From assembly GCA_013694945.1 (NCBI GenBank), contig JACDBM010000140.1, forward strand, positions 1 through 5,451: DNA of 5,451 bases. Direction: 5' to 3'. Below are positions 1 through 5,451 of this stretch, piece after piece. The stretch is from Chthoniobacterales bacterium. Its GTDB lineage: Bacteria > Verrucomicrobiota > Verrucomicrobiia > Chthoniobacterales > UBA10450. The position numbers and the translations under genes are program-made. A model generated the notes under the pieces. It saw only the letters and a list, made by a program, of their open reading frames with translations, was not told the DNA's origin and made no database searches. The stretch's first letter is position 1. Every line of letters starts with the position of its first letter.

Positions 1-640
1 TGTTTTCGCCGTCGGTCAGGAGCACGAGAACACGGCTTTTGGAGGCTTTGTCGTTCAGGCGGCTGGCGGCTGCCGCCATTCCGGAGCCGATGGCGGTCCC
101 ATCTTCCACCAGCCCGACGCGCAACCGGTCGAGATTCTGCAGGAGCCAGTCATGATCGAGGGTCATTGGACTAACGACGTATGGGCGACCCGCGAACGCG
201 ATCAGGCCGATCCTGTCGTTAGGCCGACCTTCGATGAACTTGCGCGTGACTTCGCGCACCGCGTCCACGCGTGTCGCAGGATCCCCTCCGACGGTGAAGT
301 CCTTGATCAGCATCGAGCCGGAAACGTCGATCACGAGGATAATGTCGATCCCGCTCGCCTGGACTTGCGTGAGACTTTTTCCCAAACGCGGTCGCGCGAG
401 CGCGACGATGAAGAGCGCCAGCGTGAGAAAAAGAAGCGCGCGCAAAAGCTGGCCTACGCGTGTTTTGCTCGACTTGCCAAGCCCATGCAAAGCTGTTGTG
501 GATGAGAACAGGAGCGCCGCAGCCGGCCCTCTGCGGCCACGCAAATATGCGAGCAGCGGCAGCGCGAGCAAGAGCAGCAAAAGCCACGGATGCGCGAAGG
601 TGAGTGCGGTGTCCTCGGGCAGCCAGCTACGCAGGTTCAA
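1..640 (-). CDS. BatA-like von Willebrand factor A domain membrane protein (partial, C-terminus beyond the left edge)
   Basis: The reading frame stays open from a TTG codon at 640-638 to base 1, giving 213 residues with no stop. Two hydrophobic segments lie at about residues 18-33 and 65-82, separated by a basic stretch, as in BatA/BatB-type proteins. A VWA domain follows from about residue 98. Its metal-binding MIDAS residues are visible: DVSGS (D105, S107, S109), T182 in DGTAIG, and D210 in LTDGEN. The domain should face the periplasm and bind a divalent cation and a protein partner. The TTG start is chosen because a strong AAGGAGGG site lies 4 bases upstream and the first in-frame ATG (residue 110) is inside the MIDAS motif. 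The gene overlaps the DUF4381-like gene by 14 bases, so coupled translation is likely. In related operons this protein works with a MoxR ATPase and DUF58 protein. The exact client is unknown. The C-terminus, usually with a further membrane segment, lies outside the window. Confidence 0.9.
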   Translation of the reverse strand, partial: MNLRSWLPEDTALTFAHPWLLLLLLALPLLAYLRGRRGPAAALLFSSTTALHGLGKSSKTRVGQLLRALLFLTLALFIVALARPRLGKSLTQVQASGIDIILVIDVSGSMLIKDFTVGGDPATRVDAVREVTRKFIEGRPNDRIGLIAFAGRPYVVSPMTLDHDWLLQNLDRLRVGLVEDGTAIGSGMAAAASRLNDKASKSRVLVLLTDGEN

Positions 641-1130
641 GCTTCCCTCCTTGCACGAAGCGGGTCGCTTCTTCGAGCAACAGCTCGCTGTCCGCGGCGC
701 TCGCTTCGTAACGCGCGAATTTGATCAAGTCACAGCGGCTCAGGAAATCTCCGAGGAGAGAACGATCGTCTTCGGAAAAGGTCGAAGAGTTTGCGATCAC
801 CTCGAGGAATTCTACGGAGGTCTGGCGGGTAACCGGTAACTGGAACTGCTCGACAACATACCGGCGCACGATGTCGGAGACGCGAATGCTGAACTCATAC
901 GGAGTCGAAGAGCTGATTTCAGCGCGTGCTCGCTGGAGGAGCTCGAGCGCGCGAGCGCGAGGCGTTTGCTCCGGCTTCGGCCGTTGCCGCCAGCGGATGA
1001 TCCACCACGTGAAAAGGCCCAACGCGGCCAGCGTTACGAACGCGACCGCGAACACAACCCAGGCCGGGATCAATGAGTAATCAACCGGGGGCGAAATGTC
1101 GTGGAATTCCTGAGCGAGGAAGAGGCGCAT
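627..1130 (-). CDS. DUF4381-like single-pass membrane protein of the MoxR/VWA operon
   Basis: This 167-residue protein begins with a short segment containing DISPPVDY (residues 11-18), followed by one long hydrophobic helix at about 22-46 ending in Trp- and Arg-rich sequence (WWIIRWRQRPKP). It then has a soluble, mostly helical domain. Proline pairs before a single N-terminal helix, a TRQTSVEFL stretch (101-109) and SRCDLIKFARYE (131-142) resemble DUF4381 proteins, which usually sit between the DUF58 and VWA genes, exactly as here. The soluble part is probably cytoplasmic by the positive-inside rule, but this is inference. Its molecular role is not established; it may anchor or help assemble the MoxR/VWA complex. 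The ATG start follows the DUF58 stop by 10 bases. No good Shine-Dalgarno site is visible, and translation may depend on ribosomes ending the gene upstream. The assignment rests on topology, short motifs and position, so the family name is less certain than those of its neighbours. Confidence 0.8.
   Translation of the reverse strand: MRLFLAQEFHDISPPVDYSLIPAWVVFAVAFVTLAALGLFTWWIIRWRQRPKPEQTPRARALELLQRARAEISSSTPYEFSIRVSDIVRRYVVEQFQLPVTRQTSVEFLEVIANSSTFSEDDRSLLGDFLSRCDLIKFARYEASAADSELLLEEATRFVQGGKLEPA
645..652 (-). promoter_or_regulatory. Strong Shine-Dalgarno site for the VWA gene
   Basis: The minus strand reads AAGGAGGG here, a near-perfect complement to the 16S rRNA 3' end, followed by AAGC and then TTG at 640-638. 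It sits inside the last codons of the DUF4381-like gene. It fixes the VWA start at a non-ATG codon, and is the clearest ribosome binding site in the window. Confidence 0.8.
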
Positions 1131-1140
1131 ACAAACCAGT

Positions 1141-2040
1141 CTAACGAACGGCCATGCGCCGCTCGCGTTGCTTAAAGAACGAGCGGAGGCTGGGAAGATA
1201 ATCGAGACCAGTTTGCAACGAGATGGTGTCGATATTGTTGCGGCGCAGGGTTCGCATCAATTCCGCGGCGCGCGCTTCGGCCAGTTCCGCGAAATGCGTC
1301 CTCGTGCTCCGGTCGGCGGTGTTGATTTCGATCTGCTCGCCGGTCTCGGCATCCTCGAGCGTGATAATTCCGACGTTCGGCAAAATCTTCTCGCGCTCGT
1401 CCTGCACGTGGATCGCGATGAAATCGTGCCGGCGTCCGCTTACGGCGAGCTCGCGCGAGAAGTCACCGGTCTGGAAATCCGAGACGAAGAAGACAACGGC
1501 GCGACGCGTCACCACTTTGTTCAGATAACGCAAAGCCAGGGCTGGGTCGGTTCGGCGTCCCTGCGGTTGAAAGAAAAGAATTTCTCGGATCAAGCGCAAC
1601 GTGTGCGAACGCCCTTTCTTCGCCGGAATGTAAAGCTCGACTTCATCAGTAAAGAGAAGCAGACCGACCTTGTCGTTGTTTCGAATCGCGCTGAACGCCA
1701 GAAGGCAGGCGATCTCCGCGGCGAGTTCACGTTTGGACTGCGAGACGCTGCCGAAATTGCCCGAGGCGCTGACGTCGACTACCAGCATCACCGTCAACTC
1801 GCGCTCTTCTGTGAATTTCTTGACGTATGCCGTCCCGAGCCTTGCCGTCACATTCCAGTCAATCGCACGGATTTCGTCGCCTGGCTGATACTCGCGCACT
1901 TCATCGAAATTCATCCCGCGTCCCTTGAAGACGCTGTGGTAATCGCCGGCGAATACGGTCTGCACGAGACCTTTGGTTTTGATCTCGAGCGTGCGGATCT
2001 TTTTCAGGATCTCGGCGGGAGTTTGCTCGGTCTCGGTCAC
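1141..2040 (-). CDS. DUF58 domain protein (soluble, VWA-like fold)
   Basis: The 299-residue product matches the short, membrane-free class of DUF58 proteins along its length. The signature region is clear: GDYHSVFKGRGMNFDEVREY (32-51), then GDEIRAIDWNVTAR (54-67) and KKFTEERE (74-81). A VWA-like fold follows with DVSAS (D89, S91, S93), a conserved-looking T164 and SDF at 187-189, so a metal-binding MIDAS site appears intact. No membrane segment or signal peptide is seen, so it is probably cytoplasmic, working with the MoxR ATPase encoded upstream. Its precise function is unknown in general; the family is linked to MoxR-dependent protein maturation and stress tolerance. The start is GTG at 2040-2038: an in-frame TGA lies at 2058-2056, and the next Met (residue 43) would remove part of the signature. 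There is no clear Shine-Dalgarno site. The sequence upstream is a 261-base gap rather than a tight junction, so this gene may have its own promoter or depend on read-through. Confidence 0.92.
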   Translation of the reverse strand: MTETEQTPAEILKKIRTLEIKTKGLVQTVFAGDYHSVFKGRGMNFDEVREYQPGDEIRAIDWNVTARLGTAYVKKFTEERELTVMLVVDVSASGNFGSVSQSKRELAAEIACLLAFSAIRNNDKVGLLLFTDEVELYIPAKKGRSHTLRLIREILFFQPQGRRTDPALALRYLNKVVTRRAVVFFVSDFQTGDFSRELAVSGRRHDFIAIHVQDEREKILPNVGIITLEDAETGEQIEINTADRSTRTHFAELAEARAAELMRTLRRNNIDTISLQTGLDYLPSLRSFFKQRERRMAVR

Positions 2041-2075
2041 GTGTTTTTTAAACGGTCATGTCGCATGATGGAGCA

Positions 2076-2290
2076 ATGCTGGAAGAGATTCGAAAGCGAT
2101 TGAGAAGTAGTCCCTTTCGAGATTTTTACGTGCGGGTGGCCGATCGTCGCAAAATCATGGTGCCACATGCCGACTTCGTCTGGATGCCTGCACCGGCGTA
2201 TTGCATATCTGGATCGAGAAAGAGAAAGCGTCCGAGCACACCAATCCTTTGCTGATCATCAATGTGGAAAGTCGCCCGCAGGCGGCGTGA
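2076..2290 (+). pseudogene. Small uncharacterised protein gene, probably broken by a one-base frameshift
   Basis: From ATG 2076 the plus strand encodes MLEEIRKRLRSSPFRDFYV, then VRVADRRKIMVPHADFVWMP, up to about 2189. It continues with an unlikely tail (YCISGSRKRKRPST) to a TGA at 2253-2255. In the frame starting at 2198, the next bases instead give VLHIWIEKEKASEHTNPLLI followed by INVESRPQAA and a TGA at 2288-2290. Joining the two halves by restoring one lost base around 2187-2198 yields a sensible protein of about 70 residues. The pattern (basic helix, PF..F.V, polar strand, VPH.DF, then a strand ending in NPLLI.V) recalls small unnamed proteins of about 70-90 residues that I associate with Verrucomicrobiota; I cannot name the family or its function. 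An in-frame ATG at 2058 is an alternative start. GGAG at 2070-2073 is too close to 2076 to be a good ribosome site. The gene opposes the flanking operon. It may be a decayed gene or an assembly/sequencing error. Confidence 0.5.
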
Positions 2291-2301
2291 GAGTCGACTG
2301 A

Positions 2302-3288
2302 TCACGGCACCGGCAGGCCAGCGAAGATGCGTTCGATGATTGTCTCGCTCGAGATGGTCTCCGCTTCGGCTTCGTAGCTGACGATGACGCGATGCCGCAG
2401 GACGTCGTGCCCGATGCTCTTGACATCTTGCGGCGTGACGTAACCGCGTCCGTTCAAAAAGGCATGCGCGCGCGCGGCCAGGGCGAGGAAGATCGTGGCG
2501 CGCGGTGAGGCCCCATAACGAATCAAGCCTTCGAGCTTCAGATTGAAGGACGCCGGTTCGCGCGTCGCCCAAACCACGTCCACGATGTAATCTTTCACGC
2601 GCTCGTCGATGTAGATGCTATTTACCACCGCCCGCGCGGCGATGATCTGCTGCGGGTCCACCACAGGAGACACCTCCAGATTCGGCGCCGAAGTCGCCAT
2701 CAAATCGAGGATCGTCCGCTCCTCTGCCTTCCGTGGATAGCCGACATTTAGTTTCAACATGAAACGATCGAGCTGGGCTTCCGGAAGCTGATATGTGCCT
2801 TCCTGCTCGAGCGGGTTCTGGGTGGCGAGCACCAGGAAGGGATCGGAAAGAGGATAAGTTTGATCGCCGATCGTGACCTGGCGTTCCTGCATCGCCTCCA
2901 GCAAGGCGCTCTGCACTTTAGCCGGAGCGCGATTGATCTCGTCGGCGAGAATCAGGTTCGAGAAAAGCGGGCCGAGCTTGGTCGTAAACTCGCCGCTGCG
3001 CGGATTGTAAATGAGCGTGCCGATCAGGTCCGCGGGCAAGAGATCGGGCGTGAACTGCAAGCGCTGGAAACCGGTCTGGATCGCGGCCGCGATCGTTTTG
3101 ACCGTCAACGTTTTCGCCAAACCGGGAACACCTTCGAGCAGAATATGACCATTCGCGAGCAGGCCGAGCAGGAGACGATCGACGAGGTATTTCTGCCCGA
3201 CCACGACGCGGCTGACCTGCTCTCGCAGCGGGGGAATCCATTGGCCGAGCTCCTGGACGTCGTGAGTTATTTCCTGCGTTGACTTCAT
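2302..3288 (-). CDS. MoxR-family AAA+ ATPase
   Basis: This 328-residue protein has all the expected AAA+ motifs of the MoxR group: Walker A GVPGLAKT (53-60), Walker B LILADEINR (112-120, with D116 and E117), sensor 1 ATQNP (155-159), the LPEAQLDRF arginine-finger region (168-176) and sensor 2 GASPRA (259-264). The C-terminal helical lid domain extends to the end. Length is normal for the family and no catalytic residue is missing. MoxR ATPases are thought to hydrolyse ATP to remodel or activate partner proteins, commonly those with VWA domains, and two such partners are encoded downstream. It is expected to be cytoplasmic and hexameric. The ATG start gives a typical N-terminus; no Shine-Dalgarno site is present (the preceding bases are CCCGTCTTT). 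It is the first gene of the aerotolerance-like cluster, 93 bases after Der, and is separated from the DUF58 gene by a larger gap than usual. The specific substrate cannot be told from sequence. Confidence 0.95.
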   Translation of the reverse strand: MKSTQEITHDVQELGQWIPPLREQVSRVVVGQKYLVDRLLLGLLANGHILLEGVPGLAKTLTVKTIAAAIQTGFQRLQFTPDLLPADLIGTLIYNPRSGEFTTKLGPLFSNLILADEINRAPAKVQSALLEAMQERQVTIGDQTYPLSDPFLVLATQNPLEQEGTYQLPEAQLDRFMLKLNVGYPRKAEERTILDLMATSAPNLEVSPVVDPQQIIAARAVVNSIYIDERVKDYIVDVVWATREPASFNLKLEGLIRYGASPRATIFLALAARAHAFLNGRGYVTPQDVKSIGHDVLRHRVIVSYEAEAETISSETIIERIFAGLPVP

Positions 3289-3358
3289 AAAGACGGGTGA
3301 GACAGGCGCGCGCAGGAGAACGTTCGATCAATCTCTCGCGGCCAGCCGCCGACACTGT

Positions 3359-3372
3359 CGCCGAAAACGGCG
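3359..3372. repeat. Short perfect palindrome just after der
   Basis: On the minus strand CGCCG, a TTTT loop and CGGCG form a perfect 5-base-pair GC hairpin, starting 10 bases after the der stop codon at 3382. No T-run follows it, so it does not qualify as a standard intrinsic terminator. It could be a weak pause or mRNA-stabilising structure, or chance in GC-rich DNA. The rest of the 93-base gap (3289-3381) shows no gene and no convincing promoter. Confidence 0.3.
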
Positions 3373-3381
3373 CAGCGTCTT

Positions 3382-4821
3382 CTACTCTTCGCGGCGCTGG
3401 CTGCGGGCGCGGCAAGTAAGCAAAACCGGCAATCCCTTGTATGGCTCGAGATCGCGAATCCTGCGCTCAAGGTAGCGACTGTACGGATCGCTCAACAGCT
3501 TCGGCTGATTCACAAAAAGAATGAACTCGGGCGGATCGATCGCTCGTTCCGAGTCCCCTTTCGACTGTGCGGCGTAGAAGAGCTTCAGGCGCTGCGTGCC
3601 GATGAGCGGCGGCGGATTCTCTGCGAACGCCAACCTCAGCATCCGGTTGAGAACGCCGGTTCCGATCCGGACGCGAGCGGCACGCTGCACTTCCGCAAAC
3701 AACGCGAAGAGCTCCAGGACGTTCTCCCCCGTGGCTGCCGAGGCGATGAGGATGGGAGCGTAATCAAGGAAGAAGAGTTGCTCGCGAGTCACGCTAACGA
3801 GCTCTTGCATGGCGGCCTTCGCACCGCGTCCGGGCTTGACCAGGTCCCATTTATTCAGGACCACGAGGGACGGTTTGTGCGCCTGCTGAATTAGCCCGGC
3901 AATCTTCTTGTCTTGCGAGGTGACACCGCTGGTGACGTCGACCACGAGCACGCAGAGGCCGGCGCGTCGAACAGTCCGTTCCGCGCGCATTACGCTAAAT
4001 ACCTCCACGGAAGTCGAGTGCTTGCTGCGCGCCCGCATGCCGGCGGTGTCGATCAGGAAAAATTTTTGTCCTTCACGCTCATAGGCGATGTCCACTGCGT
4101 CCCGGGTCGTTCCCGGGATTTCGCTCACGATCGTGCGTTGATCGCGGAGGACGGAGTTGATCAAGGAGGATTTGCCGGCATTTGGCCGGCCAATGATCGC
4201 CAGCGCGATCGGTTCTTTGTTTATGGGCTGGCCTTCCGTTGTCGAGACCGTCCCGCTGTCTTCCGCCGGCAGAAGCTCATCAATCGTGGTCAACAGTTCG
4301 CCGATGCCACGGCCATGCGCCGCGCTGATCGGCACCGCGCGCGGGAAGCTCATCCGTGCAAAATCTGCCTCGAGCGCCTCATGTTTTGGGTCGTCGATCT
4401 TGTTCACCACGAGCACAACCGGTGTGCGCGATTTTCGCAACATCGCGGCCAACTCCTGATCAATCGGAGCAAGGCCGTGTTGCGCATCGACCACAAAGAG
4501 GATCAGATCGCTCTCGCGCATGGCCGCGTCGGCCGCCATCCGCACCTGCGCGGTCAGCTCGGTCTCACCTGCGCCGCCGATCCCGCCGGTATCCCAAATG
4601 AGAAATGGCCGCGCCCCCTTCGTGCACGGAGCAGCCAGCCGATCCCGCGTAATGCCTGGCTGGTCGTGTACAATCGCGATGTTCCGGCCGGCGAGCCGGT
4701 TGAACAATGCGGACTTTCCGACATTGGGCCGCCCAACGATGGCGACTTCACCCGCAAACTCTCGACCGTTCGACTGGTCATGCTTAACGGGGCGAGCCTC
4801 CACCTTACTGCACCCGTGCAT
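3382..4821 (-). CDS. der: Ribosome biogenesis GTPase Der (EngA)
   Basis: The 479-residue protein has the diagnostic Der layout of two GTPase domains in tandem and a C-terminal KH-like domain. Domain 1 shows G1 GRPNVGKS (30-37), G2 with T58 in PGITRD, G3 DTGG (77-80), G4 NKID (140-143) and G5 SAA (166-168). Domain 2 shows GRPNAGKS (211-218), PGTTRD (236-241), DTAGM (258-262), NKWD (323-326) and SAATG (361-365). The KH-like domain carries PKLLSDPYSRYLERRIRD (440-457) and a basic tail. Der binds GTP and acts in maturation of the 50S ribosomal subunit; it is normally essential. I choose the ATG at 4821-4819 because GAGGGG lies 7 bases upstream. This start overlaps the pgsA end by 17 bases and leaves a 25-residue leader before VAIVGRPN, where most Der proteins have only a few residues. 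GTG at 4803 would give 473 residues. An ATG at 4914 is in frame but lies far inside pgsA and adds improbable sequence. Confidence 0.96.
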   Translation of the reverse strand: MHGCSKVEARPVKHDQSNGREFAGEVAIVGRPNVGKSALFNRLAGRNIAIVHDQPGITRDRLAAPCTKGARPFLIWDTGGIGGAGETELTAQVRMAADAAMRESDLILFVVDAQHGLAPIDQELAAMLRKSRTPVVLVVNKIDDPKHEALEADFARMSFPRAVPISAAHGRGIGELLTTIDELLPAEDSGTVSTTEGQPINKEPIALAIIGRPNAGKSSLINSVLRDQRTIVSEIPGTTRDAVDIAYEREGQKFFLIDTAGMRARSKHSTSVEVFSVMRAERTVRRAGLCVLVVDVTSGVTSQDKKIAGLIQQAHKPSLVVLNKWDLVKPGRGAKAAMQELVSVTREQLFFLDYAPILIASAATGENVLELFALFAEVQRAARVRIGTGVLNRMLRLAFAENPPPLIGTQRLKLFYAAQSKGDSERAIDPPEFILFVNQPKLLSDPYSRYLERRIRDLEPYKGLPVLLTCRARSQRREE

Positions 4822-5410
4822 TTGCGTGCCCCTCTGCCTGCAACTGCCGCACGCCGTCCATGACGTAGATGACTCCAGAAACAAACGTGAAGAACCCCGC
4901 CGCCGCGACAACATAGACCAGAGGGAGAAAACGCAGTTGCAACATCACCCATGCGAGCGCTGCCATCTGCAACACTGTGGCCACTTTGCCCGTCCAACTC
5001 GTCCGCACCTTGACCGTCCCATTCAGCAGATGCAAAACAGCGCTTCCGACGAGAATGACCAGGTCGCGAGTGATCACAAGGACGGGAAACCAGGCTGGAA
5101 ATCTCCCGTAGTCCGGATCAATTTCGCTCCAGCTACTGATACTGAGAGTGATGATGCCGCTCAAGAGAAGGCCCTTGTCCGCAATCGGATCGAGAACAAC
5201 GCCCAGCGTGCTGCGTTGATGGTAATGACGCGCGACATAACCATCCAGTCCGTCGCTCGCCGCCGCTACGAGGAAGATAATAATTGCGGCGTAGCGTTGC
5301 CACTCCAGCGGCTCGCCACGTTGCACGCTCTGCCCATAGTAAATCGCCATGGTCACGAACGCGGGAATCAGAAGGATGCGGATAATCGTGATCTTGTTCG
5401 CGGTGGTCAT
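4805..5410 (-). CDS. pgsA: CDP-alcohol phosphatidyltransferase, PgsA-like (CDP-diacylglycerol--glycerol-3-phosphate 3-phosphatidyltransferase)
   Basis: The 201-residue product is an integral membrane enzyme expected to join CDP-diacylglycerol and glycerol-3-phosphate to make phosphatidylglycerol phosphate, releasing CMP. The complete CDP-alcohol transferase signature is present: SDGLDGYVAR (52-61), eight residues, G70, then D74 and D78 in LDPIADKG. The aspartates D53, D56, D74 and D78 coordinate the metal ions. The start, MTTANKITIIRILLIP, has the NK.T..R.....P pattern typical of PgsA rather than phosphatidylserine synthase. About six hydrophobic helices can be drawn (near 8-26, 41-52, 80-93, 107-127, 140-157 and 160-183). 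Length is typical. Other family members with glycerol-like acceptors cannot be fully excluded. The ATG start lacks a clear Shine-Dalgarno site. It overlaps der by 17 bases at its 3' end. Only 41 bases lie upstream in the window, with no recognisable promoter. Confidence 0.92.
   Translation of the reverse strand: MTTANKITIIRILLIPAFVTMAIYYGQSVQRGEPLEWQRYAAIIIFLVAAASDGLDGYVARHYHQRSTLGVVLDPIADKGLLLSGIITLSISSWSEIDPDYGRFPAWFPVLVITRDLVILVGSAVLHLLNGTVKVRTSWTGKVATVLQMAALAWVMLQLRFLPLVYVVAAAGFFTFVSGVIYVMDGVRQLQAEGHANARVQ
4829..4834 (-). promoter_or_regulatory. Shine-Dalgarno-like site for der
   Basis: The minus strand reads GAGGGG, 7 bases before the ATG at 4821. It lies within the last codons of pgsA, so der is probably translated by ribosomes already on the shared message. 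It supports the 4821 start over the alternatives at 4914 and 4803. Confidence 0.5.
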
Positions 5411-5451
5411 CGCACGAGGTTGAGCTTACCAGAGTGGAAGTGAGCGCACCC

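Noticed and set aside
152..839. Plus-strand frames opposite the VWA and DUF4381-like genes
   Set aside because: The minus-strand frames encode clear membrane and MIDAS motifs; the plus-strand translations look like random basic sequence.
2023..2051. Possible plus-strand promoter for the small gene: TTGCTC, 17-base spacer, TTTTAA
   Set aside because: The boxes match the consensus weakly and lie in the N-terminal codons of the DUF58 gene; not enough to annotate.
1168..2103. Long plus-strand open frame (311 codons) opposite the DUF58 gene
   Set aside because: It mirrors the DUF58 gene, shows no recognisable domain, and is of the kind expected opposite GC-rich coding DNA. DUF58 motifs on the minus strand are complete.
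2123..2152. Possible minus-strand promoter for DUF58: TTGCGA, 18-base spacer, TAAAAA
   Set aside because: Each box matches only four of six consensus bases, and the stretch lies in apparent coding sequence of the small plus-strand gene, so chance is a sufficient explanation.
3289..3381. Intrinsic terminator between der and the MoxR gene
   Set aside because: A 5-base-pair GC hairpin (3359-3372) is present but no run of T follows it on the minus strand.
3913..5443. Two long plus-strand open frames (about 316 and 307 codons) opposite der and pgsA
   Set aside because: Both are antisense to strongly conserved genes, have Arg/His/Pro-rich low-plausibility translations with no motifs, and run across the pgsA-der junction.
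5411..5451. Promoter or upstream gene end before pgsA
   Set aside because: Only 41 bases are available and no box or coding motif could be recognised.

Overview
The window is a compact, GC-rich stretch of bacterial chromosome in which every intact protein gene reads on the minus strand, that is from high to low coordinates. I see no mobile element, tRNA, rRNA or CRISPR array. The family content is widespread in bacteria. A ModR-type set of MoxR ATPase, DUF58, DUF4381-like and von Willebrand A (VWA) genes beside housekeeping genes, plus a small unnamed protein type that I associate with soil Verrucomicrobiota, makes a member of the Verrucomicrobiota or wider PVC group the best guess. This is an inference without a phylogeny.

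In transcription order, the first block (about 5410 down to 3382) is housekeeping. It holds a PgsA-like CDP-alcohol phosphatidyltransferase for phospholipid synthesis, followed by Der (EngA), the double-GTPase ribosome assembly factor. The two genes overlap by 17 bases. A 93-base gap follows, with a short palindrome but no convincing terminator.

The second block (3288 down to base 1) is the front half of an aerotolerance-type (Bat-like) operon: a MoxR AAA+ ATPase, a soluble DUF58 protein with a VWA-like fold, a single-pass DUF4381-like membrane protein, and a BatA-like VWA membrane protein that runs off the left edge. In this family the ATPase is thought to act as a chaperone on the VWA/DUF58 proteins at the membrane, often in envelope stress or in maturation of secreted or metal-containing enzymes. 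The last three genes are tightly packed (10-base gap, then a 14-base overlap), which suggests translational coupling.

The main anomaly is the 261-base gap between the MoxR and DUF58 genes. It holds, on the opposite strand, what looks like a small protein gene broken by a one-base frameshift near 2187-2198. Most of the minus-strand genes lack a clear Shine-Dalgarno site. The exceptions are Der and the VWA gene, the latter with a strong site ahead of a TTG start. I found no clear evidence of a wholly new system.
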